This document shows positions 23,033 through 32,018 of a DNA stretch of 52,585 bases, in pieces. Positions within the stretch are counted from its first letter, which is position 1. Each line of letters opens with the position of its first letter. The DNA comes from an uncultured Bacilli bacterium (GTDB taxonomy: Bacteria > Bacillota_I > Bacilli_A > RF39 > UBA660), in NCBI GenBank assembly GCA_944368815.1, contig CALVXD010000006.1:1-52585 (forward strand), in the 5' to 3' direction. The translations under genes were made by a program, and so were the position numbers. A model generated the notes under the pieces. It had not been told where the DNA came from and did not search any database. It saw only the letters and a program-made list of their open reading frames with translations.

Positions 23033-23040
23033 ATAGACAC

Positions 23041-24873
23041 CTAAAAATTATTTTTATTAAAAAACTTATCATCATCTAAAATTTTTCCCCATTTTTTTCT
23101 CATATATTCAGATTCTTTTTTTAACCTATCCTGTTTTTCTTTTGTAACCTCATATCCCCTAGATTTAGATTCATAATGTAACATTTCAACATTTGATAGG
23201 CATACATTATAATATCCCTTTTTTAATATCTGTAAGCACAAATCCACATCGTTTAATGCTACTTTTAATTTTTCATCAAATCCATTTGTTTCTAGAAATT
23301 TACTTTTTTTTATTAGCATACATGCAGCCGTTACAGCAGTGTAATTATAAGGCATAGATAGTCTTCCAAATAGTCCAACATCATTTCTATCATACGGAAC
23401 AAATATATGCCCAGCAACTCCTCCATAACCTAATACAACTCCAGCATGTTGAACTTTTTTATCAGCAAAAAGCAGTTTAATACCAACGCATCCTACATGT
23501 TCTTGAGAACCGTATCCTACCATTATATCCAACCAATCTTTTTCTATAATTTCTGTATCATTATTTAAAAATAAAATATATTCACCACAACAAATCTTCA
23601 CTGCTTCATTGTTTAAATATGAATAATTAAATTCACATTCTAATCTTAATACTCTAAAATTCTTATATTTTGTTTTATAAAATTCTAATAAATCTATAGT
23701 TTCTTTTTCTACACTTCCGTTATCAATGATAATAACTTCATAATTTTTATAATTTGTAATATTGTATAATGATTCTAAACATCTTCTAGTTATTTTTGCT
23801 TTATCCTTTATTGGAATAATAATAGATACTTTAGGATTATTGTGTTTATATTTTACTAAATATGTGCTTACTTTAGGATTATCATAAACTATTCCATCAA
23901 TCTTTCTTCTTTTTAATGTATCAATAAGAGCATTTTTACCTGCAATATAAGCATACGATTTATTTCCCAAATACCCTGACGTTGATGTCTTTGTGTGTCT
24001 CCAATGATACAATATTTTAGGTATATGATATATATTATTAGTTATATCGGTAACTCTTAAAAACAAATCATAATCTTGAGCGCCATCATACCTACTTCTA
24101 AATCCTCCTAATTTATCAAATATTTCTTTTCTAATAGCAGTTAAATGACAAATATAATTTAAACACATAAAAGTGTCTGGAGAATAATCAGGTTTAAAAT
24201 GTGGTTCTAATCTTTTTCCATTATAATCTAATTTATCTTCGTCACTATAAATCATATCAATATTATTATCTTTGTTTAATGCCTCTACAATAAAATATAA
24301 AGCATCTTTTTCCACTGTATCATCATTATCAACTAAAACAATAAATTCTCCTTTAGCAATTTTAACTGCATCATTACTAGATTTTGATATCATCCCATTT
24401 GTCTTCCGATAGACTATTTTTATTTTACTATTTTTTTCATATTCTTTCAAAGCATCTAGCGTTTCCTTATTGGTAGAACAGTCATCACATATGCATATCT
24501 CAAAATTTTCATAACTTTGTTCCAATAAAGAATTTATACATTCGTCTAATAACTTTTTGGGGACATTATAAACCGGAACTATAAAAGATATAAGTGGATT
24601 GTATTTAAATTTTTTATATTCAACAATTTCTTTATTATCTTCAATCCATTTTAAATATGCCTTTTGATTTGTATATAAATTAGAAACATTACCTCCTCTT
24701 TTAAGTACAATTAAAAAAGATTTTATATATTTTTTCATAGCACTCGGAGGTATCAAAAAATGATGTCTATGCCAAGCAAAATATATTGATTTTTTTATTA
24801 ATCTAATTAATTTTTCCAATTTTGAGATTGTTCCGCTATACCACAAATTCTTATCTTTGTTTTTATTATTCAT
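23041..24873 (-). CDS. Tandem family-2 glycosyltransferase
   Basis: A 610-residue protein with two GT-A domains. The first (about residues 68-300) has FIVPVYNVPKKLLDECINSLL, VLVDNDDTVEKDAL and SDEDKLD. The second (about 345-590) has SIIIPIKDKAKITRRCLESL, IIIDNGS, LFLNNDTEI and an NDVDLCLQ acceptor-site motif. This tandem order is typical of rhamnan and capsule glycosyltransferases that add two sugars. No membrane helix; probably peripheral at the inner membrane. Sugar specificity unknown. It lies 7 bases after the GT4 gene and 8 bases before the deacetylase. Confidence 0.85.
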   Translation of the reverse strand: MNNKNKDKNLWYSGTISKLEKLIRLIKKSIYFAWHRHHFLIPPSAMKKYIKSFLIVLKRGGNVSNLYTNQKAYLKWIEDNKEIVEYKKFKYNPLISFIVPVYNVPKKLLDECINSLLEQSYENFEICICDDCSTNKETLDALKEYEKNSKIKIVYRKTNGMISKSSNDAVKIAKGEFIVLVDNDDTVEKDALYFIVEALNKDNNIDMIYSDEDKLDYNGKRLEPHFKPDYSPDTFMCLNYICHLTAIRKEIFDKLGGFRSRYDGAQDYDLFLRVTDITNNIYHIPKILYHWRHTKTSTSGYLGNKSYAYIAGKNALIDTLKRRKIDGIVYDNPKVSTYLVKYKHNNPKVSIIIPIKDKAKITRRCLESLYNITNYKNYEVIIIDNGSVEKETIDLLEFYKTKYKNFRVLRLECEFNYSYLNNEAVKICCGEYILFLNNDTEIIEKDWLDIMVGYGSQEHVGCVGIKLLFADKKVQHAGVVLGYGGVAGHIFVPYDRNDVGLFGRLSMPYNYTAVTAACMLIKKSKFLETNGFDEKLKVALNDVDLCLQILKKGYYNVCLSNVEMLHYESKSRGYEVTKEKQDRLKKESEYMRKKWGKILDDDKFFNKNNF

Positions 24874-24880
24874 AAGCCAC

Positions 24881-26020
24881 CTACTTAAATATTTTCTTAT
24901 ATTTATTTACAATTATTTTCCATGTATAATTATCTTTTACAATTTTCTTACATTTTATTCCTAACTTACTTTTATCATATTTTTCTATATTATTTAATAA
25001 ATTAGTTAAACTCCCAATTTCTTTAAAATATAGGCAAGAATTTAATCCAATATCTTTATTGAAATTTACATCATACAAAATGTTCAAATCAGTTAAATTT
25101 AATGCCTCAAGTAATGAAGGATTAGTTCCTCCAACTGAATGACCGTGAATATATGCAAACGCATTTTTTCTTATTACGGATAATTTGTTTTCATCATATA
25201 TTCCATCTATAAATATAATTCTTTTATCCCTTAAACAATGAGTTTCTTTTAATATTTTCAAATAATAATTACTTGAAGATATATTTGAAACAATCACTAG
25301 CTTTTTCTTAATTTCTGAATTCATAAACTCTTTTATTATTAATTCATAATTATTTTCAGGAACAAATCTACCAACCATTAATACATAATCATTACTTTTC
25401 AAATTAAATTCTTTTAAAACTGTTTCTTCCAATATATTAGACAACTCTATTTTGTCTGTTCCATATGCTATATAAACAGTTTTTTTGTTTAAATAAGGAT
25501 ATTTATTATCAATATATTTCTTTATTCCAATAGCATCGCATATAATAATATCGCAATTAGTCAGCATCCACTTTTCACTTAACAAAAAATATTTTTTTAT
25601 GCAAAATCCCCATTTACTTCTTTCATGTTCAAGGCCATCAGGATTTACTAAAACTTTAATTCCATATTTATTTATGAATTTCTTTCTACATGATAATAAA
25701 GGACCGAGTTTTAATCCAAGAACATATATATAAGATTTTGAAATATTATTATTCTTTATATATTTTAAATAAAAATTAAATGATTTAATAGTGCATAAAA
25801 GCATTTTTACTCCACCGTTTAAATTAACTTTAAAAGTATTGATAATCAAATTACTATTTATCTTTATTTCTTCTTCCTTACCATTAACAGATAAATTACT
25901 AATATGAAATATAGTATCTTTATCATCGTAATTATCAACTAATTTTGACACAAAAGTCTCCCAACCACCATAATTTGCATGATAACCACGAGAACCAATT
26001 ATAAAAACATGTTTTTTCAT
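24881..26020 (-). CDS. Family-4 glycosyltransferase with DUF1972 N-terminus (rhamnosyltransferase-like)
   Basis: A 379-residue GT-B enzyme. Its N-terminus IGSRGYHANYGGWETFVSKL and the following NPDGLEHERSKWG are hallmarks of the DUF1972 group, which includes RgpA and Cps2T rhamnosyltransferases. The C-terminal half has the nucleotide-sugar domain (VLMVGRFVPENNYELIIKEF, HGHSVGGTNPSLLEAL). With a complete dTDP-rhamnose operon nearby, transfer of L-rhamnose is a reasonable inference. First gene of the unit that also holds the tandem GT2 and the deacetylase. A minus-strand TATAAT sits at 26044-26049. Confidence 0.85.
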   Translation of the reverse strand: MKKHVFIIGSRGYHANYGGWETFVSKLVDNYDDKDTIFHISNLSVNGKEEEIKINSNLIINTFKVNLNGGVKMLLCTIKSFNFYLKYIKNNNISKSYIYVLGLKLGPLLSCRKKFINKYGIKVLVNPDGLEHERSKWGFCIKKYFLLSEKWMLTNCDIIICDAIGIKKYIDNKYPYLNKKTVYIAYGTDKIELSNILEETVLKEFNLKSNDYVLMVGRFVPENNYELIIKEFMNSEIKKKLVIVSNISSSNYYLKILKETHCLRDKRIIFIDGIYDENKLSVIRKNAFAYIHGHSVGGTNPSLLEALNLTDLNILYDVNFNKDIGLNSCLYFKEIGSLTNLLNNIEKYDKSKLGIKCKKIVKDNYTWKIIVNKYKKIFK

Positions 26021-26055
26021 ACAATCACATCTTTCATAAAATAATTATACAATAT

Positions 26056-26090
26056 AAAATAAAAAAAGACTATAATTTAATAATCTTTTT
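26056..26090 (-). terminator. Terminator after the small GT2 gene
   Basis: On minus AAAAAGATTAT and ATAGTCTTTTT form an 11-bp stem with one G-U pair and a 6-base loop, continuing into TTATTTT. Confidence 0.65.
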
Positions 26091-26103
26091 ATAAAAATTT
26101 TAA

Positions 26104-26889
26104 TTATACATTATTTGATTTTTCCGCATTTCTATAAAATCTATTTAAAATTTTTGCAATAAATTTTGGCCAAAATTTACATAATATTTCATAATCTTCT
26201 TTTGTTCTAATACCATCATTAATAATTGATGTAGTCGTAGTACTTAATGAAATTCTGTGCCCCATTAACTTTTTGGGAATAAATACAAAATGTCCATTTA
26301 ATTTACTTAATTTTTCCCATGCATACCAATCAACATTACATTTGTAATTAGATTTAAAAATTTCTTTTGGACAATTTTTATTAACAAACGTTACTGCTGG
26401 ACAACATATACTATTTCCAAATCTTAAAACCAGTCTTTTCCCAAATTTACTTTTTCCTATTTTTTTAATTCTTAAAGGAAACAACAATATTCTTTTTATT
26501 TTTAAATTTAAATTACTCTCAATTTTATCATTATTTCTTATTTCATAATAATCAGTAAATATAATACTAGCATCTTTATATTTATCATAATTGTCAATTA
26601 CAATCTTAGCATAATCAAAATCATATATATCATCTTGATGAGCAATTGTTACTAACTCAGTTTTAGAAGAATTTTTAGCAAAGTCAAAATCTCCTCCTAT
26701 ATTTGTATGTTTACCAATTATCACATCTAAATTATATTTGTTTGCAATTTCCCTAATATAATCATTATCAGTTGTTGTAGCAATAATAACACTACTAGAA
26801 TAACTTTGACACAATACTGATTTTACACATTCTTCTAAATATTTACTTTCTTTATATGCAAGTACAACAAAAGTATGAATACTATTCAT
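26104..26889 (-). CDS. Family-2 glycosyltransferase
   Basis: A 261-residue GT-A glycosyltransferase. It has TFVVLAYKESKYLEECVKSVL at the N-terminus, a metal-binding aspartate motif HQDDIYDFDY (about residues 83-92), and an acceptor-loop region VDWYAWEKLSKLNG. Small, single-domain and without membrane helices. The sugar is unknown. GAGAGGTG precedes the ATG. It lies 40 bases downstream of a GT9 gene; a minus-strand TATAAT lies in that gap, so it may be read both from its own promoter and from the heptose operon. Confidence 0.83.
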   Translation of the reverse strand: MNSIHTFVVLAYKESKYLEECVKSVLCQSYSSSVIIATTTDNDYIREIANKYNLDVIIGKHTNIGGDFDFAKNSSKTELVTIAHQDDIYDFDYAKIVIDNYDKYKDASIIFTDYYEIRNNDKIESNLNLKIKRILLFPLRIKKIGKSKFGKRLVLRFGNSICCPAVTFVNKNCPKEIFKSNYKCNVDWYAWEKLSKLNGHFVFIPKKLMGHRISLSTTTTSIINDGIRTKEDYEILCKFWPKFIAKILNRFYRNAEKSNNV

Positions 26890-26929
26890 TTTTCACCTCT
26901 CATATTAATATTAAAAATATTATATAACA

Positions 26930-28135
26930 TTATTTAAGTTCACAATCTATCATTTTTTCTACAATTTTCCAAGCATCATCAACACTAATTTCATTAAGAC
27001 ATGGCCAAACTTTTGCTTTATCAATGTATGGACATTTATAAAAACAATTTTTACATTTTTTATTTTTATAAACAACATATGGTTTTCTATATTTCTCGTC
27101 CAAAAAATCATATAATGCATACATATCTAGCGCATATGCACCAGTTATCAAAGTTACAGGAACTTCCTCGTTAACAGCTATATGATAACTACCAGTATCA
27201 TTTGTTATTATAAAAGAAGAAGTCTTTATCGCCTGAATAAACTCTAATGTTGTAGTTTGACCTAAAAAACTTTCGTACTTAATTTTCTTCTTTTTCAAAG
27301 AACTAGTTATATAGTCAACAATTTCTTTTTCTTTAAGAGTACCTAAAAAAACTACAGGTAAACTTATTTTGTTATATATCTTCTCTATTAAGTTAATATA
27401 GTTGTCTGCACTCCATTTTCTAAAATCAGAACTTGCTCCAGGAAAAACTATATAATACTTTAAAGGTAAGTTTAGAGACAATTTATAATTTTTAGTTTTG
27501 TGTAAAACTATATCGCTTTTTTCATTATTTATAAAATCATACAAATAATTGTAATATTCAACATTAGAAATTTTAGTATTATTAATTGTATATACTTTAG
27601 AATAACCTTTCTTTTGTAGAAACGTTGGGCAGCTAGAATAAGCAATATTATTAATTGTTATTTTTTCTTTTGCATATGATGCATTACATAAATATACATT
27701 AATTGATGCTCCAACTATTCCCATGATGTCTATTAATACATCATAGTTTTTAAAATTAACTAATTTTATTAACTTAAATCTTTTTACTAAATTTACAATT
27801 GCAGAATTAAAATCAACACAAATAATTGAATCAAACTCTGTCTCTTCTCGTAATATAATATCAATTCCTTTTGGAACTAAAATAGTTATATAAAATTTAT
27901 TTTTGGGATATAAATCTCGATATTTTTTGGCAACCGACAAAAAATTCATCGCATCTCCTAATCCTAAATTTGCTAATAACAAAACCTGCTTTTTACTATT
28001 TTCAATTTTGGGTTTTGGAATAAATAATAAATATAATTTATCTAAATAATAGAAAAAATATTTTAAAACAGTCAAATATTTTGTAATATTTAAAAACTGT
28101 ATTTTAGCTAAAATTTGTAAATTTTTTTTTCTCAT
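26930..28135 (-). CDS. Family-9 glycosyltransferase (heptosyltransferase-like), copy 2
   Basis: A 401-residue GT-B enzyme of the ADP-heptose:LPS heptosyltransferase family: LLANLGLGDAMNFLSVAKKYRDLYP near the N-terminus, the donor site YIVFPGASSDFRKWSADNY, and FIITNDTGSYHIAV. A C-terminal cysteine cluster, KKCKNCFYKCPY...WPCL, matches one in the paralogue at 30140-31357. Being in one operon with ADP-heptose synthesis genes makes heptose transfer likely. The acceptor is unlikely to be lipid A in this type of organism. The last gene of the gmhA operon proper. Confidence 0.85.
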   Translation of the reverse strand: MRKKNLQILAKIQFLNITKYLTVLKYFFYYLDKLYLLFIPKPKIENSKKQVLLLANLGLGDAMNFLSVAKKYRDLYPKNKFYITILVPKGIDIILREETEFDSIICVDFNSAIVNLVKRFKLIKLVNFKNYDVLIDIMGIVGASINVYLCNASYAKEKITINNIAYSSCPTFLQKKGYSKVYTINNTKISNVEYYNYLYDFINNEKSDIVLHKTKNYKLSLNLPLKYYIVFPGASSDFRKWSADNYINLIEKIYNKISLPVVFLGTLKEKEIVDYITSSLKKKKIKYESFLGQTTTLEFIQAIKTSSFIITNDTGSYHIAVNEEVPVTLITGAYALDMYALYDFLDEKYRKPYVVYKNKKCKNCFYKCPYIDKAKVWPCLNEISVDDAWKIVEKMIDCELK

Positions 28136-28147
28136 ATTTAATACCTT

Positions 28148-28666
28148 CTATGCAGTTTCTATATATTTTACTGCATCTTTCATATCTTTCTTTACAACAA
28201 AATAATCAGAATTATTATTCCTGTATTCTCTAGATATCAATATACCTTTTACTCCTGTATTTATACAAATTGATAAATCTCTAATTTTATCTCCAATTGC
28301 AAAACTATTATCTAAATCAATATCGAATTCTTTTATAGCATCTTCAAAAAGCCCTAATTTTGGCTTTCTACAACCGCAATTATCATTATCAACGTGAGGA
28401 CAATAATAATATTTTGATATATTAACTCCCTTGTTTTTTAATACTTTAATCATATAATTAAAAACTTTGTCCGCGTCTTCTTTTGTATAATAACCTCGTC
28501 CAATCCCAGATTGATTAGATATAACTATTAATATATACCCTAACTTATTTAATCTTTTTAATGCAACAGGAACATCATCAATAAATTTAAAATCTTCTAC
28601 TTTATAAACATAACCATAATCCTCATTAATTGTCCCATCCCTGTCTAAAAAAACAGCTTTATTCAT
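28148..28666 (-). CDS. gmhB: D-glycero-D-manno-heptose 1,7-bisphosphate 7-phosphatase
   Basis: A 172-residue HAD-family phosphatase removing the 7-phosphate from heptose 1,7-bisphosphate, the third step of ADP-heptose synthesis. The nucleophile and acid/base aspartates are Asp8 and Asp10 in VFLDRDGT; the GmhB-specific zinc loop is CPHVDNDNCGC (Cys89, His91, Cys97, Cys99); GDK holds the Mg-binding Asp126. I start it at the ATG preceded by AGGAGG; an upstream in-frame ATG lies before that site. It follows hldE directly. Confidence 0.92.
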   Translation of the reverse strand: MNKAVFLDRDGTINEDYGYVYKVEDFKFIDDVPVALKRLNKLGYILIVISNQSGIGRGYYTKEDADKVFNYMIKVLKNKGVNISKYYYCPHVDNDNCGCRKPKLGLFEDAIKEFDIDLDNSFAIGDKIRDLSICINTGVKGILISREYRNNNSDYFVVKKDMKDAVKYIETA

Positions 28667-28683
28667 AACTCCTCCTAAACTCA

Positions 28684-30138
28684 TTATTTATAAATATTTA
28701 AAACCTTTTCAATAATCCCAGATGTTGATTTTCCATCACTATATTTACATATTATTACTTGCCCACCCAAACTTTCAACAATATCCTTACCAACAACATC
28801 ATCAATTTTATAATCACCTGCTTTTGTTATAATATTTGGTTTAATTTGCTTAATCAATTCATATGGCGTATCTTCATCAAATTTAACTACATAAGACACA
28901 AACCCTAATGAAGCAAGCAATTCCATACGATCATCTTCATTATTAATGGGCCTATTTTTACCTTTTAACCTTTTTACAGAATTGTCACTATTCACTCCTA
29001 CTATAAGTATATCTCCATATGTAGATGATTCCTTTAAATATCTCATATGCCCTATATGAAAAATATCAAAACAGCCATTAGTAAAAACAATCTTTTTATT
29101 ATTTTTATTTTCCATTATTTTTATCAATTTATCTAAAGAAACAATTTTATTTTTTATATCAATATAATTATCCAAATTTATATAATTAATAATATCTTCT
29201 ATGGTTACCCCATAAGTTCCCATTTTTCCTACTTTTACACCTGCTGCGTAGTTAGATATTAACACACTGTTATCAATATCAACATTATTAGCTAAGCATG
29301 TGGAAAGATATGATATAACTGTATCACCTGCACCTGTTACATCATAAACTTCTCTAGACAAACAATCAAAAAATTTTTTAATATTATTACCAATCAATAA
29401 CATTCCATCTTTTCCTAGAGTTACTAAAACATATTTACAATTTGTAAATTTCTTCAAAGTTTCTGCCGCTTCTATTATTTCATCTTGAGTTTCAACTGGC
29501 ATTTTTGTTATATTAGATAATTCCTCTAAATTAGGTTTTAATAAATAAGCATCTTTATATTTATCATATATTGGTTCTTTTATATCTATTAAAACTTTTT
29601 TATTATGCAAATTACAAATTTTAATTATTTCAGCACTGTTACTAGTTTTTAAAAAGCCTTTATTATAATCAGACATAATTATTACATCAAAATTATCTAT
29701 ATTTTTTTCTAATAAGCTGCACATTTGTTTCTTTATTTTTTCATTAACCTCAGCTGTTATTTCCTCATCATATCTAAACATTTGTAAATTATTTTGCCCA
29801 ATAAATCTATTTTTTACAGTTGTACATCTTTCACTATCCTCAATTACTAAATCAGTATTTATTTCATGTTCTTTAAAAATATTTTTTGCAATTTTACCAT
29901 TTTCGTCTATTCCTATTACTGTCATTATACTGACATCTTGACCAGCAGATTTTAAGTTATAAGCAACATTACCAGCTCCACCTAAAACAACTTTATCTTG
30001 CTTTTTTAATAATATTGGAACAGGAGCTTCTGGAGAAATACGCTTTGAGTTTCCAAAAAAGTACTTATCCAACATCAAATCTCCAATTACTAATATTTTC
30101 TTTTTTTCTAATTTATTTAAATAAACTTCTAAATTCAT
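28684..30138 (-). CDS. hldE: Bifunctional heptose 7-phosphate kinase / heptose 1-phosphate adenylyltransferase
   Basis: A 484-residue fusion. The N-terminal PfkB-type kinase (about residues 1-320) has VIGDLMLDKYFFG, LGGAGNVAYNL and DVTGAGDT. The C-terminal nucleotidyltransferase (about 345-484) has FTNGCFDIFHIGHMRYLKES and VNSDNSVKRLKG. It makes heptose 1,7-bisphosphate and then, after GmhB, ADP-heptose. Length and domain order match Gram-negative HldE (RfaE). The ATG follows the upstream stop (TAAAATG); a GTG three codons earlier is better spaced from AAGGA and may be used. It sits between two GT9 genes with gmhB and gmhA. Confidence 0.94.
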   Translation of the reverse strand: MNLEVYLNKLEKKKILVIGDLMLDKYFFGNSKRISPEAPVPILLKKQDKVVLGGAGNVAYNLKSAGQDVSIMTVIGIDENGKIAKNIFKEHEINTDLVIEDSERCTTVKNRFIGQNNLQMFRYDEEITAEVNEKIKKQMCSLLEKNIDNFDVIIMSDYNKGFLKTSNSAEIIKICNLHNKKVLIDIKEPIYDKYKDAYLLKPNLEELSNITKMPVETQDEIIEAAETLKKFTNCKYVLVTLGKDGMLLIGNNIKKFFDCLSREVYDVTGAGDTVISYLSTCLANNVDIDNSVLISNYAAGVKVGKMGTYGVTIEDIINYINLDNYIDIKNKIVSLDKLIKIMENKNNKKIVFTNGCFDIFHIGHMRYLKESSTYGDILIVGVNSDNSVKRLKGKNRPINNEDDRMELLASLGFVSYVVKFDEDTPYELIKQIKPNIITKAGDYKIDDVVGKDIVESLGGQVIICKYSDGKSTSGIIEKVLNIYK

Positions 30139-30139
30139 T

Positions 30140-31357
30140 TTAATCACTAATTCCTTCTTCTTTTAACAATTGTTCAATTTTATTCCAAACCATTTCTACT
30201 GTTACTTCAGCTAAACATTTCCAAGTTTTATCATTTTTTTTGAAATATTTACAGTTTTCATTACAATTAATACAGTCATTTCTAACACAAGCTAAATATG
30301 GCTTTTTAAATTCATTTTTCCTCTTAAAATTATATTCTATATATCTACTGTAGTCGTAACAGCCACTAACAATAACAACAGGAGTTTCATTAGCAACAGA
30401 TATGTGATAAGCGCTTGTGTCATTTGTAATAACAAAACTTGCTTGTTTTATAATACAAAAATAGTCATTTAAATTAGTCATTCCTAAAAAATTATAAAAT
30501 TCTATATTTAATCCGTATAATAATTCTTCTACGCTATCTCTATCACCTTCTGTTCCACAAACCACTAATGGCATATTTGTTTTATCATAAATTTTTTGAG
30601 CTATTTCTTTATATCTTTCTATAGGCCATCTTTTTAATTCAATACTAGCTCCAGGAAAAATTACAAAATATTTTTTTGGTAATTTAATTTTACATTTGCC
30701 AGTTTTTGTAGGAATTAATCCTACCTCATGATTTATATTATTATTACTAATTAAATTTATAACTTTTTGATAATATTCTATTAATGGTAAAATTTCTTTT
30801 TCTAGAATTGTATATGTTTTTGTATATATTTTAGATATAAATTTGTCACTAATAAATATTTTTTTATTATAATCTATAATTCCTATTTTTTCTTTTCCAA
30901 GAGCATTTCTTACCATTAATACATTTGTAGTATAGTCAAAAATACCAACAGGATCAATAACAATATCATAATATACTTCTCTTATCTTTTTTATTGTTTT
31001 TACCCTTTCAATAGGATTCACTGCTGATTTTAAAAAATCAACAGCAATAATCTTATCAAATATATTTATTTCACTATACAAACTTTGTACACCATTTTGG
31101 CATATTAAAGTTAGTTCAAAATTATCTTTTGGATAAATTTTTCTGTAATCCTTGCAAGAACAACTAAATATTACTCCATCTCCTAATGCCAAATTATATA
31201 AAATTAAAACTTTTTTCTTTTTTTGATTTATATACTTACCTTTTCTTAAAAAAATCAAAACCAAAGAATCAAACCAATATAATAAAAGTTTAATTTTTTT
31301 TAAAACATAATTTTTTTGTAAAAAATTATAAGATTTTACAAAAATATTAGTTTTCAT
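30140..31357 (-). CDS. Family-9 glycosyltransferase (heptosyltransferase-like), copy 1
   Basis: A 405-residue paralogue of the GT9 protein at 26930-28135. It has LYNLALGDGVIFSCSCKDYRKIYP, the donor-binding YFVIFPGASIELKRWPIERY, FVITNDTSAYHISV, and a C-terminal cysteine cluster DCINCNENCKYF...WKCL. GT-B fold, probably peripheral on the inner membrane. It overlaps gmhA by 11 bases and lies directly before hldE. A duplicated heptosyltransferase pair suggests two consecutive heptose additions or a heptose-containing repeat (inference). Confidence 0.85.
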   Translation of the reverse strand: MKTNIFVKSYNFLQKNYVLKKIKLLLYWFDSLVLIFLRKGKYINQKKKKVLILYNLALGDGVIFSCSCKDYRKIYPKDNFELTLICQNGVQSLYSEINIFDKIIAVDFLKSAVNPIERVKTIKKIREVYYDIVIDPVGIFDYTTNVLMVRNALGKEKIGIIDYNKKIFISDKFISKIYTKTYTILEKEILPLIEYYQKVINLISNNNINHEVGLIPTKTGKCKIKLPKKYFVIFPGASIELKRWPIERYKEIAQKIYDKTNMPLVVCGTEGDRDSVEELLYGLNIEFYNFLGMTNLNDYFCIIKQASFVITNDTSAYHISVANETPVVIVSGCYDYSRYIEYNFKRKNEFKKPYLACVRNDCINCNENCKYFKKNDKTWKCLAEVTVEMVWNKIEQLLKEEGISD

Positions 31358-31928
31358 TTTTAAACATACTCTCTTCCACTATTTTGCATATAAGGTGTAT
31401 TGACATTATATGATGTTCTTGAACTCTCGCTGTTGAATTATACGGTATAAGTAAAAATGTATCACTTATTTCTTTTAACAATCCACCATCTTTGCCAAGA
31501 AAATTAATTGTTTCTATTCCCATTTCTTTTGCAACGTTAACAGCATTAATTACGTTTTTTGAATTACCACTTGTTGAAATTCCAATAAAAATATCCCCTC
31601 TATTCCCAATTCCAGAAACTTGTCTCGAAAAGACTTCATCATACCCATAATCATTAGCAATACACGTAATAACTGAAGTATCAGTATTTAAACACACTGC
31701 ACTTAAAGCTGGTCTATCAAATAAAAATCTTCCAACTATTTCACCCGCAAAATGTTGAGCATCAGAAGCAGAGCCTCCATTTCCTGCAATTAAAATTTTA
31801 TTCCCATTTTTTAAACAGCGAATTATTTTTAATGAAATCATTTTTATTTTTTCAACATATTCATATTTTTTTAAAAATTCTAAATTTTGAATTTGTTCAT
31901 CAATTGTTTTTACTATAAAATCTTCCAT
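31347..31928 (-). CDS. gmhA: Sedoheptulose-7-phosphate isomerase
   Basis: A 193-residue SIS-domain enzyme converting sedoheptulose 7-phosphate to D-glycero-D-manno-heptose 7-phosphate, the first step of ADP-heptose synthesis. It has the phosphate-binding AGNGGSASDAQHFAGE and GISTSGNSKN. Metal and catalytic residues align with E. coli GmhA at a constant offset of 2: His59, Glu63, Gln170 and His178. The start follows GGAGG. It is the first gene of the heptose operon, with a strong promoter. Confidence 0.95.
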   Translation of the reverse strand: MEDFIVKTIDEQIQNLEFLKKYEYVEKIKMISLKIIRCLKNGNKILIAGNGGSASDAQHFAGEIVGRFLFDRPALSAVCLNTDTSVITCIANDYGYDEVFSRQVSGIGNRGDIFIGISTSGNSKNVINAVNVAKEMGIETINFLGKDGGLLKEISDTFLLIPYNSTARVQEHHIMSIHLICKIVEESMFKNEN

Positions 31929-31948
31929 TTTTTATTACCTCCATCCCA

Positions 31949-31977
31949 AGTATATCATTAATTATTATTATTTACAA
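31949..31977 (-). promoter_or_regulatory. Promoter of the gmhA heptose operon
   Basis: TTGTAA (31972-31977) and TATACT (31949-31954) on minus with a 17-base spacer, 20 bases upstream of gmhA. Confidence 0.7.
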
Positions 31978-32018
31978 TTAATATTCATCAGAAAAATCAA
32001 AAAATAAAAAGACAAGTT

